A DNA stretch of 64,000 bases, from NCBI GenBank assembly GCA_963812945.1, contig CAWEXD010000010.1, forward strand, positions 725,712-789,711. The letters are read 5' to 3'. The position numbers and the translations under genes are program-made. Position 1 is the stretch's first letter. Every line of letters starts with the position of its first letter. Source of the stretch: DASRDR01 sp963812945 [NCBI: uncultured Candidatus Rokubacteria bacterium] (GTDB lineage Bacteria > Methylomirabilota > Methylomirabilia > Rokubacteriales). This document shows positions 53,010 to 64,000 of this stretch, piece by piece. Below the pieces are notes generated by a model. That model was not told the DNA's origin. It made no database searches and was given only the letters and a program-made list of their open reading frames with translations.

Positions 53010-54420
53010 GATCATCGTTCGGCATCACGGCGGTTGCGGACCTACCTCCGCACGGTTAGGACTCGACCGCGAGTTGATTGCCCGCGCCTGGGGACACACG
53101 CATCCCGCGGTCGCAAGGCGGTCGCGAGCTACGACGAGGACGCCCTGCACGATGGCCGTCGATGCCGCGCTGGCCTGTCGTCGGTGACGGCGCGGTTTCG
53201 ACGGCCTCTCTTTGCCAGCACGAGCGCTCCCTACCACGAGAAGCAGGATCGCCAGCGTGGTCGCGACGGCGATCGACCTGCCGCGCTACGTCGGGCGTGG
53301 CCGACTTCGGCGGCTCGCCCCGGGCCGGGCTGGCGGCGCTGCGTGCGGCGTGCGAGCGGTGCGCGGCGGGGAGCCTGGCGCGGCCGCTCGTCGTCGCCGC
53401 CGACGCGCGCCCGGCGCCCGGCTCGGAGCAGAGCCGCTCGGCGACGGCGCGGCGTGCGTCGCGGTCGGGGCCGCGGCGTGATCGCCGAGGTCGTCGGGGC
53501 CGCCTCGGTGAGCGAGGAGTTCACGTACGCGTGGCGGACCGACACGCAACGCTACGTGCAGGTCGAGGGTCGCGCTTCGGGAACCAGTACGGCGTCGCGC
53601 GCGACCTGCCCGAGGCGGTGGGCGCGGCGCTCCGCAAGGCCGAGCTGCCGCCGTCGCGCGTGGCAACCTTCTGCCTGGCGCCCGGCGCCCGACGCGCGCG
53701 GCGGCGGCGGCCAAGCGGATCGGCTGCGACCCGAAGACGCAGCTCGCAGCGTGATCATCGGCGTGCTCGGCGCGCCGGACCCGTTCGTGCTGCTCGGTCG
53801 CGCGCTCGATACCGCCGCGCCCGGCGACTTCCTCGTCGTCGCCGCCTACGGCGAAGGGGCCGATGCGCTCTCTTCCGCGCGACGGACGCGTTGCCGGCTA
53901 CGACCGCCCCGATCTGCTCGCCCGGCTCGACGGCGGAACGGCGGTGCCGTCGTACGAGCGCTGGCTGCGTGCGCGCGGCGTGCTGCCGTCCAGATCGGTG
54001 GGCGAGGCCGTGCCGACTTACATCGAGTGGAAGGAGCTCAAGCAGGACGTCCGCCTCTACGGCAGCCGTTGCGAGGCGTGCGGGCTGGTGCAGTACCCGA
54101 GGCGCTCGTCTGCATCGGTGTACGGCGCGCGGCCGGATGGCGGATCAGCGCCTCGGGCACCGTGGCAGCGTGTTCACCTTCACCATCGACAACCTTCGCG
54201 CCAGGTGGCGAGCACCCGATGCCGATGGTGGTGGTCGATCTCGACGGCGGCGGGCGACTGTATCTGCAGGGCACGGACGCGCCGAGGGCGTGAAGATCGA
54301 CGCACGTCGGCTCACCTTCCGCCGGCTCCACGAGGCGGGAGGCAACCGCAACTACTTCTGGAAGGCCAGGCCGGCAGGGGAGCGCGATTCGTCCGAGCCG
54401 CGCCGGCGAGACAGAGATGA
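53010..54420 (+). pseudogene. HMG-CoA-synthase-like protein fused to a DUF35 OB-fold, frameshifted
   Basis: Pieces over all three frames align in order: RLGLDRELIARAWG, VASYDEDAL, MAVDAALAC, ASTSAPYHEKQ, VVATAIDLPRYVG, ADFGGSPRAGLAALRAACE, VIAEVVGAASVSEEFTYAWR, GVARDLPEAVGAALRKAELP, GVLGAPDPFVLLGRALDTA, FLVVAAYGEGADAL. This is the thiolase-fold HMGCS-like group; the usual catalytic Cys region reads ADFGGSPRAG without Cys. A C-terminal zinc-ribbon/OB part follows (YGSRCEACGLVQYP, PMPMVVVDLDGGG). It overlaps the thiolase ATG (ATGA). At least six frame changes. Confidence 0.75.
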
Positions 54421-55558
54421 AGGACAAGGTCGCCGTCATCGGCGTGGGGTGCACGAAGTTCGGCGAGCGCTACGACCGGGGCTACGAGGATCTGATCTGC
54501 GACGCGGCCTTCGCCGCCTACGACGACGCCGGCATCGATCCGGCAGAGATCGAGGCGGCTACCTGGGCACGTACCTTCCCGGGCCCGGCGGCGGGAAGTC
54601 GGCGACCTCGCTGGCCGACGCGCTCCGGCTGTACGGCCGGCCGATCACGCGGGTCGAGAACTACTGCGCGACCGGCACCGACGCCTTCCGCAACGCCTGC
54701 ATCACCGTCGCCGCCGGCGTCCACGACGTGGTCCTCGTAGTCGGGGCGGAGAAGCTGAAGGATCGTGGCGGTCGCGGCATTCCTCGGATCGGCCATCCGT
54801 TGCTGGGCACGGCAACACGGCGCCCGGATTGTTCGCGCTCGCCGCCAATCGCTACATGCACACCTTTGGCGTCGGACGGGAGACCCTGGCGAGGGTAGCG
54901 GTGAAGAATCACGACAACGGCGCCCGAATACGAGAGGCCCATCTCCGCAGGGAGGTGACGGTGGAACAGGTTCTCAAAGCGCCCATCATCGCCTGGCCGT
55001 TCGGGCTGTTCGACTGCTGCCCGACCACCGACGGCGCCGCCGCTGCCATCGTGTGCCGTGCCGACCTCGCGCACGCTTCCGGACAACCCCATTCTGGTGA
55101 AGGGAGTCGGCCTCGCGGTAAGACCGGTCGGCCGTACTTCGATCCGACGTTCGACTATTTGGGCTTTCGCTCGACGCAGAAGGCGTCGCGCAGGCCTACC
55201 GCATGGCCGGCGTTACCGCGCGGGACATCGACTTCGCCGAGGTGCACGACTGCTTCACCTGGACCGAGATCTCCAACACGGAGGATCTCGGATTCTGCGA
55301 GAAGGGCGCAGGGCGGCAAGCTCGGCCACGAGGGCCGCACCGCGCTCGACGGGCGACATCCCGATCAATCCCAGCGGCGGCCTCAAGTCGTTCGGGCACC
55401 CGATCGGCGCCAGCGGCGTGCGCATGATCTACGAGTGCGTCCAGCAGCTGCGCGGCGAAGCCGGCGAGCGGCAGGTGAAGAATGCCCAGCTCGGCCTCGC
55501 ACACAATGTCGGCGGCCCGGGCGCGGTGTCGTGCGTGGTGGTGCTGGGGCGACCATGA
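54417..55558 (+). pseudogene. Thiolase (acetyl-CoA acetyltransferase / SCP2-type), frameshifted
   Basis: Ordered pieces: MKDKVAVIGVGCTKFGERYD, GIDPAEIEAA, LRLYGRPITRVENYCATGTD with the nucleophile Cys, [80 protein letters not shown] with catalytic His, and [15 protein letters not shown]. The HDCF and GHPIGASG motifs fit the SCP2-type/archaeal-like thiolases that work with DUF35 partners. It is coupled by ATGA overlaps to the genes on both sides. At least five frame changes. Confidence 0.8.
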
Positions 55559-56119
55559 GCGACGGGCGGAGCCGGGGCACGCGCCAGCGCGTGCCTGCGT
55601 GGCGGTGGCTCGCGGCGTACGTCGTGGCCGTGATGGTGAGCACCCCGTTCACGGCCGGTCTCGCCGCATCGCTCGGATCCGGTCCCGCGGGCCGCGCCGT
55701 GCTCGTGGCGGCGCCCGTGGCCAGCGCCGTCGGTGTGCTGGCGGCATTCGTCGTGGCGGTTTGAGCTGGGCCGCGCTCCGGGCTACGGTACCGGCCTGGG
55801 GGATCATCGCCGGGCTCTATCTGGTCGTCTGGTGGCTGGTCTGCCAGCGGCCGTCGAGGGAATCCATCTGGCACAGTACGCGGTGATGGGCTGCCTGGCC
55901 GTCCAGGCGCTCGGCGAGACGCTGCCGCGTCGATGGGCGTATGCCGCCGCAGGCGGATTCGTCGTTGCCAGCAGCTGGGCGAGCGAGCTCTTCCAGTCCG
56001 TGCTTCCCGATCGAGTCTACGATCTACGCGATGTGGCGCTGGATGGAATCGGCGGCCTGCTCGGCCTGGCGCTGGTGTGGCAATCCGAGCGATCGGTGCT
56101 CTCGAGTGCGAGCCGTTGA
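55555..56119 (+). pseudogene. VanZ-like membrane protein, frameshifted
   Basis: Three successive frames give one protein: WRWLAAYVVAVMVSTPFTAG (frame 1), VPAWGIIAGLYLVVWWLVC (frame 3), and HLAQYAVMGCLAVQALGETL, ASELFQSVLPDRVYDLRDVA, LDGIGGLLGLALVWQ (frame 2). The E-x-x-Q ... R-x-x-D-x-x-D-x-x-x-N/D-x-x-G pattern is VanZ-like. Function unknown. It starts with an ATGA overlap of the thiolase stop. Confidence 0.7.
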
Positions 56120-56155
56120 CGGTATGGTGGCCGCGGAGCGGCTGGGGGGATGTCC

Positions 56156-57324
56156 ATGAAACGCGTGGCGATTCTTGGATCGACTGGATACGGTCGGGGT
56201 CACGACCCTCGACGTCATCGGGCGCTCGCACGAGCGATTCCAGGCCGTGGCGCTGGCGGCCGGACGGAACGTCCGTCGGTTGCGCGAGCAGATGGAGCGG
56301 TTCCAACCGCGCGTCGTGTCGGTGCTCACTCCGGAGGACGCGCGGGAGATCCGCGACGCCAGCCGCTGCAGGAGGAGGTTCTCGCCGGCGAGGAGGGCCT
56401 TCGCGCCGTGGCGACCTGTTCCGACGCCGACATCGTGGTGTCAGCGCTGGTCGGGGCGGTCGGCCTGCTGCCGACGCTGGAGGCGATTCGAGCCGGCAAG
56501 ACCATCGCGCTCGCGAACAAGGAGAGCATGGTGGTGGCAGGCTCGCTCCTGCAGGCCGCTGCGGCACGATCCGGCGCCCGCATCCTGCCGGTGGACAGCG
56601 AGCACAGCGCGCTCCACCAGTGCTTGCGCGCTGGCAAGGTGTCCGAGTGTCCGCAGACTCGTCCTCACCGCTTCCGGCGGCCCTTTCCGGTACCTGGACG
56701 CGCGCCGCGATGGCACAGGCGCGCGCCGCCGACGCGCTGAAACATCCGACCTGGTCGATGGGCACCAAGATCAGCATCGATTCGGCGACGCTCATGAACA
56801 AGGGTCTCGAGATCCTGGAAGCGCAGGCGCTCTTCGGCATCGATTTCGATCGCATCGACGTGCTCGTGCATCCGCAATCGATCGTCCACTCGCTCGTCGA
56901 GTTCGTGGACGGCTCGGTGATCGCGCAGCTAGCCGTACCGGACATGGCGATCCCGGTCGCTTACGCGCTGACGTACCCGGAACGCATGCCGCTGCCGCAT
57001 TTGCCGCGACTCGATCTGACCGCAGGGCAGGGGCTGACCTTCTTCACGCCCGAGGAGGAGAAGTTTCCGTGCCTCGGCCTCGCCTACCGCGCGTTGTTGC
57101 GCGGCGGGGATGCGCCGGCGGTGCTCAACGCCGCCAATGAGGTCGCCGTGGAGCGCTTCCTGGGCGGCGATCTGCGCTTCACCGACATTCCCCGTCTGAT
57201 CGAGGACGTCCTCGAGTCCCACACGGTGACTGCCGGCGACACCCTCGAAGGGTTGTTGGCCGCCGATCGCTGGGCGCGCGAAGCGGCGCGCGGGCAGGTG
57301 CGGCAGCTGCGCGCGGCGGGGTAG
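56156..57324 (+). pseudogene. dxr: 1-deoxy-D-xylulose 5-phosphate reductoisomerase, frameshifted
   Basis: Four frame changes, otherwise a complete Dxr of ~390 aa: [140 protein letters not shown] and VLNAANEVAVERFL. It is the NADPH-dependent second step of the MEP isoprenoid pathway. As an essential gene with four breaks, it argues for sequence error. Confidence 0.9.
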
Positions 57325-57378
57325 TGCGGGGTGGTAAGCCCGTCGGCCGCCAAGCGGAGCGACGGCCGCGAGGACGAC

Positions 57379-58057
57379 GTGAGCGGCGAGGGTACCGCGG
57401 CGGTGGCTGCCGCCACGGTCATCCTGGTGCGTGACGGCGCCGGGGTGCGACGCTGATGCTGCGGCGCAGCGCTTCCGGCTGGCCTTCGCCGGCGGCATGT
57501 GGGTGTTTCCCGGGGGGCGGGTGGACGACGGCGACCGCGACGGTCTGGCGGGTGACGACGAGCTCGGCGCCGCGCGGCGGGCGGCGACGCGCGAGGCGCA
57601 GGAGGAAGCGGGCCTCGTCGTTGCGCCGCACACGCTCATCCCCTTCTCCCACTGGATGCCGCCGGCGATCACCCCCAAGCGGTTCAGCACCTGGTTCTTC
57701 ATCGGCGAGGCGCCGGCAGGCGAGGTAGCCGTGGACCAGGGCGAGATCCGCGACCACGTTCGGCTTCGGCCCGTCGAGGCGCTGCGGCGGCGGGACGCGG
57801 GTGAGCTGCAACTGACGCCGCCCACCTGGGTGACACTCCACGAGCTCACGTGCTGGTCCGGGGTCGGCGATGTGCTCGCGGCTGCCGCCGCGCGGCGACC
57901 CGAACACTTCGTTACCCGTGCGGCCCTGACTCCCGGAGGACCGGTCGCGCTCTGGCACGGAGACGCGGGATACGCCGACGGCGACGCGACGCGACCCGGC
58001 CCCCGGCATCGCCTGTGGATGCTGGAGACGGGCTGGCGCTACGAGCGCAGCACGTAG
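57379..58057 (+). pseudogene. NUDIX hydrolase, N-terminus frameshifted
   Basis: The first ~30 residues (SGEGTAAVAAATVILVRDG, then LMLRRSAS) lie in other frames. From AFAGGMWVFPGGRVDD the frame is clean to TAG 58,057. The NUDIX box is spread by an insert: GGRVDD, then AARRAATREAQEEAGLVV (catalytic REAQEEAG). Layout resembles the NUDT19/CoA-pyrophosphatase-like branch; substrate unknown. GTG 57,379 is the likely start. Confidence 0.75.
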
Positions 58058-58075
58058 CCGCGGTGCTCTCCCACG

Positions 58076-59369
<1,294 letters not shown>

Positions 59370-59468
59370 CGTACCACCGGCATGGCGAGCGCATAGCAGA
59401 TCGGCGGGGGCCCGTGACAGTCGCGGCGGCGCGCTGGTACAGTCCGCCGCCCCACGGAGGATCCACGC

Positions 59469-60616
59469 ATGCTCGGCTTCACCCTGAACGAGGAGCAGGA
59501 GGCGTTCCGCGCCGCCGTGCGCGGCTTCGCCGAGAAGGCGCTCGCCCCCCGCGTCGAGGAGCTCGAGGCGACGGAGACGTTCCCGCTCGATCTGTTCCGG
59601 GAGCTCGGCCGGCTCGGCTACCTCGGCGTCGGCTATCCGGAGGAGTACGGCGGCAGCGGCGGCGACATGGTGATGCGCTGCCTCCTCATCGAGGAGATCG
59701 CGCGCGTCAACTGCGGCTTCGCGGCCGCGCTGCTCGCCCACGTCGGGCCTCGGCTGCATCCCGTTCCTGCAAGTTCGGCACCGAGGCGCAGAAGCGGGAG
59801 TACCTGGTGCCGGCGCTGCGCGGCGAGAAGCTCGGCTGCTGCGGACTCTCGGAGCCCAACTCGGGCTCCGACGCGGCGTCGATCCGCACCACCGCCGAGC
59901 GCCAGCGGCGACGAGTACGTCATCAACGGCTCCAAGATGTTCATCACCAACGGCAACATCGCCGACTACTGCCTGGTCGCCGCGTACACCGACCGCTCGA
60001 AGCGCGGCACCGGCATCAGCATGTTCGTCGTCGACACGAAGACGCCCGGCTTCCATCGTGTCGCGGAAGCTCAGGAAGACCGGCCACCACACCTCCGAGA
60101 CGGCGGCGCTCACGTTCGAGGACATGCGCGTGCCGGCGTCGGCGCTGCTCGGCGGCATCGAGGGCGGCTTCAAGCAGGTGACGGGCACGCTCGAGGGCGG
60201 ACGCATCACGCACGCGGCGCGCTCGGTCGGCGTCAGCCAGGCGGCGCTCGAGGCGGCGCTCGGCTACGCCAGGGAGCGCGAGCAGTTCGGGCAGAAGATC
60301 GCCAAGTTCCAGGCCATCAAGTTCAAGCTCGCGCGCATGGCGATGGAGGTGGAGACGGCGCGCACCGATGATGTGGCGCGCGGCGTGGCTCTTCGACCAG
60401 GGGCCGTGCATGCGCGAGGCGGCGATGGCGAAGCTCTTCGCGTCCGAGGTCGCGCAGCGCGTCACCTGGGAGGCGATGCAGATCCACGGCGGCTACGGCT
60501 ACATCACGGAGTTCCCGGTCGAGCGCTTCTGGCGCGATGCGCGCCTGATGACGATCACCGAGGGCACGACCGAGATCCAGCTCACCATCATCGCGCGGGA
60601 GCTCGGGCTGCCGTGA
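59469..60616 (+). pseudogene. Acyl-CoA dehydrogenase, frameshifted
   Basis: About 382 codons in five segments. N-terminal [20 protein letters not shown], then [35 protein letters not shown] (flavin contact), [34 protein letters not shown], and the C-terminal QIHGGYGYITEFPVERFWRD with the TITEGTTEIQ signature (family catalytic Glu region). Catalyses alpha,beta-dehydrogenation of an acyl-CoA; chain length not predictable. Shifts are near 59,750, 59,905, 60,055 and 60,365. Confidence 0.85.
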
Positions 60617-60658
60617 GGCGCGCGGATGTGCGTGACGGACGAGCATGACAAGCGTGCG

Positions 60659-60687
60659 TTGTAGTTGAACAGTTCGCCTGATACTGT
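60659..60687 (+). promoter_or_regulatory. Possible promoter upstream of the 60,753 gene
   Basis: TTGTAG (60,659-60,664), 17-nt spacer ending in TGA, TACTGT (60,682-60,687). Confidence 0.4.
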
Positions 60688-60752
60688 CTGAGTCACGGGC
60701 AAAGCGGGCGCTCGCGCCCCGAGCGGCGGAAGGGGTCCGAGGGAGGAGCGAC

Positions 60753-61127
60753 ATGCGCGTCAGACATGCATGTGCGGCGGGGATGCTCGTGGTCGCTTGG
60801 CTCATCAGCTGCGCGCCTCGGCAGGCGAAGGTCGAGGACGTCGAGCCCACCGCCCGGTTGGGTAAGGCCGTCACCGCCGAGGATGTGATCCGCGAGAACG
60901 ATCTCGAGCGCCTCTGGAGCCTCGAGGAATACGCGGCCGAGCAGCACCAGCTGGACAAGGAGATCGCCCTCCTGGATGGGGACGATGCCGGTGATGCGGA
61001 CTACGCTTCCGACGGCGACGCCGAGGAGCGCCCCGGCGGGAAGATGGAGGATTTCGGGCGCGCTACCTGGTCCGTCTTGGTTGTCGCCTTCACCTTGGGA
61101 ATGGCGGCGCTACCGTTCCTCGTGTGA
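60753..61127 (+). CDS. Small lipoprotein-like protein with a C-terminal membrane helix
   Basis: 124 aa, intact. N-terminal signal with lipobox-like LISCAP (Cys ~20), a charged acidic middle (ENDLERLWSLEEYAAEQHQL; Asp/Gly-rich GDDAGDADYASDGD) and a hydrophobic C-terminus (WSVLVVAFTLGMAALPFLV). RBS GGGAGGAGCG precedes the ATG. Family not recognised. It is the first unbroken gene after the 16S junction. Confidence 0.6.
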   Translation: MRVRHACAAGMLVVAWLISCAPRQAKVEDVEPTARLGKAVTAEDVIRENDLERLWSLEEYAAEQHQLDKEIALLDGDDAGDADYASDGDAEERPGGKMEDFGRATWSVLVVAFTLGMAALPFLV

Positions 61128-61216
61128 GCGGTGGGTCACCACCATTGCGCGCGCGTGCCGCAGCCGTGTCCTGTTACCCGGGCCACGCGCTGGGAGCGGC
61201 GAGAGAGTAGCGCCAC

Positions 61217-61480
61217 GTGGCAGCGGTAGGCATCGGCCCGCCGGGCAGTCGCTTCGCCGCCATCACCGTCGCGGTTGCGCTTGCTGCCAGCCTGCTCGTT
61301 CGCAGTAGCCCGATTCCAGGCATCAGCGCGGCGCTGGTTGGGCTCGCGCTGATCATTGGCCTGGCGGGCTGGGCATTTCAGGCCTCGGGCGACCCGCGCA
61401 TGCGTTTTCGGCGCGACCTGTTCTTCGGCATCGGTGTCGGCATCCCTCTCGGGGTTGGCCTCACGTTACTGTTGCGCTAG
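61217..61480 (+). CDS. Small membrane protein of unknown function
   Basis: 87 aa from GTG 61,217. Three hydrophobic segments: FAAITVAVALAASLLV, AALVGLALIIGLAGWAFQA and FFGIGVGIPLGVGLTLLL, with a basic MRFRRDL loop. No recognised family. Convergent with pabC. Confidence 0.5.
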   Translation: MAAVGIGPPGSRFAAITVAVALAASLLVRSSPIPGISAALVGLALIIGLAGWAFQASGDPRMRFRRDLFFGIGVGIPLGVGLTLLLR

Positions 61481-61534
61481 CGCCGGAACCTCGCCGCTCG
61501 AGAATCCGACAGCGCGCTCCCTGGCCGGCGCGGG

Positions 61535-62435
61535 TTAGGTCGTGACCCGCGCCACCTGGCGCCGGTACGCTTCCTGAAGGCGGCGGGTGATCGGTCCCGG
61601 CGCTCCCGTGCCGATCTTTCTGCCGTCCACTTGCACCACTGGGAGAATCTTCCACGACCGAGGATGTGAGGAACATCTCCTGCGCGCCTCGAAGGGCGGC
61701 ACGGCGAATCGGTCTCTCCTCCACGCGGAGACCAAGACGCCGGGCGAGGGTCGCGACGAGGTCACGCGTGATCCCGCGCAGAATCCCCTCGCCCGGGGTA
61801 CGCAGTCGATCGTCCTGCCAGACGAAGAAGTTCGCCGTGGTTGCCTCGGTGACATTGCCGTCGTCGGTCACGTACAGGCCATCGTACGCCTTGCGGCGCC
61901 GCGCCTCGCGCTTGGCGAGCACGGCCGGCAGATAGCCGAGGGTCTTGAGCTCGACGAAGGGGCCCGATCCGCGGGCGAACGGGAGCAGACAGACGTTGAC
62001 CCCGCTCATCTGTGCGGCGGACAGCGCCGGGTCGAGCCCGCGCGCTTGCACCAGCACCGTCGGTCGTCGATCAGCCGGCGGCTCGAGACCGACGGCCGTC
62101 CCTCGCGTGACGGTGAGACGGACCGCCGCATCGCCGATTCCGTTGACGGCCAGGACCCGGCCGATGGCCCGGGCCCAGTACGACGTGGTGCCGGGGACGG
62201 GGATGGCCAGGATGCGGGCACCGGCCCGCAGGCGGGCGACGTGCCGCGCCAGGAGGAACGGCTGGCCGCCGTACACGCGCACGGTTTCGAACAGCCCGTC
62301 GCCGTAGAGAAACCCGCGCTCGGTGATCGGGAGGAGCGTGCCGCCGGCATCGACGATGCGACCGTTCAGCCACACGGACTCCTTTGCCGCGCGGCGCCGG
62401 CGCTGCCGCCCGGATCGTCCTCGGTGCCCTGCCAT
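61535..62435 (-). pseudogene. pabC: Aminodeoxychorismate lyase (class IV aminotransferase fold), one frameshift
   Basis: About 300 aa. ITERGFLYGDGLFETVRVYG, PLP-binding Lys in VELKTLGYLPAVLAKREAR, GNVTEATTANFFVWQ and GAQEMFLTSSVVE. One base too many near 61,655 separates the C-terminal ILPVVQVDGRKIGTGAPG, which ends at TAA 61,535-61,537. Start may be GTG 62,375. It follows pabB by 8 nt, which supports the p-aminobenzoate (folate) role over a branched-chain aminotransferase. Confidence 0.8.
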
Positions 62436-62443
62436 GCGCGTGC

Positions 62444-63876
<1,433 letters not shown>

Positions 63877-64000
63877 TACCGGAACGCCATAGGCAGCGCC
63901 GTTCTCAGCGTCAACCCCTTGCGCCTGGCAGGAGCACAGACTAGCCTGTCAATCGTGATCCCACCATCCTGATTCGCGTGCGGAGAACAGTGTGAACGCG
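63877..64000. other. End of window, no feature seen
   Basis: 124 nt upstream of pabB. I see no open frame or clear promoter here. Confidence 0.4.

Overview
The window is GC-rich, nearly intron-free DNA from a Gram-negative bacterium: it encodes a porin, several lipoproteins, a class A penicillin-binding protein and HtrA. The start of a 16S rRNA gene and the gene content of the first 51 kb suggest a deep-branching lineage such as Candidatus Rokubacteria / Methylomirabilota. That placement is inference and was not tested.

Region 1 (1-6,806) holds the end of gap, then pgk, tpiA, secG and a peptide-type ABC transporter whose binding-protein gene has a frameshift. Region 2 (6,823-21,743) starts with tRNA-Leu(GAG) under its own promoter and terminator. 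A long block of central metabolism genes follows: lipA, nuoABCDEFGHIJK without nuoLMN, then pyruvate dehydrogenase E1-alpha, E1-beta, E2 and E3. LipA makes the lipoyl cofactor that E2 needs, the PDH complex makes NADH, and complex I oxidises it. Each nuo junction that is unusually loose or has a variable C-terminus carries a copy of a short dispersed repeat (core CCACAGGCCGAAGGCCGTCC), always 50-80 nt before an (A/G)TG-AGC start.

Region 3 (21,744-28,590) is an accessory, envelope-stress-like stretch. It holds YtxH and DUF948 proteins, a DUF1269 protein, an EF-hand protein lacking a normal start, a lipoprotein, a complete IS256-family element with recognisable inverted repeats, a LapA-like membrane protein, an MscS fragment and HtrA/DegP. 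Region 4 (28,554-33,398) holds an O-methyltransferase between two near-identical copies of a promoter/start segment, followed by an acyl-CoA carboxylase beta chain and the methylmalonyl-CoA mutase catalytic subunit (propionate / methylmalonyl-CoA pathway). Region 5 (33,466-40,347) holds an FG-GAP protein, a porin with a strong promoter and terminator, a secreted protein, a polyprenyl diphosphate synthase, an S-adenosylmethionine hydrolase-family protein and an FmdB-type zinc ribbon protein. Region 6 (40,390-50,667) is housekeeping: gamma carbonic anhydrase, hisS, aspS, phoH, ybeY, era, recO, a class A PBP and tyrS.

An rRNA promoter, boxA and the first ~455 nt of a 16S gene follow (50,664-51,352). 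Inside the 16S the sequence switches abruptly to unrelated DNA. From there to about 60.6 kb every recognisable gene is broken by several frameshifts: mlaA, an HMG-CoA-synthase-like/DUF35 fusion, a thiolase, a VanZ-like gene, dxr, a NUDIX gene, asnS and an acyl-CoA dehydrogenase. Frameshifts are rarer from 60.6 to 64 kb (pabC and pabB, one each). Universal genes such as dxr and asnS being hit alike points to a chimeric, error-rich assembly joined at the conserved 16S, not to biological decay. Coordinates and products after 51,352 should be read with that in mind.
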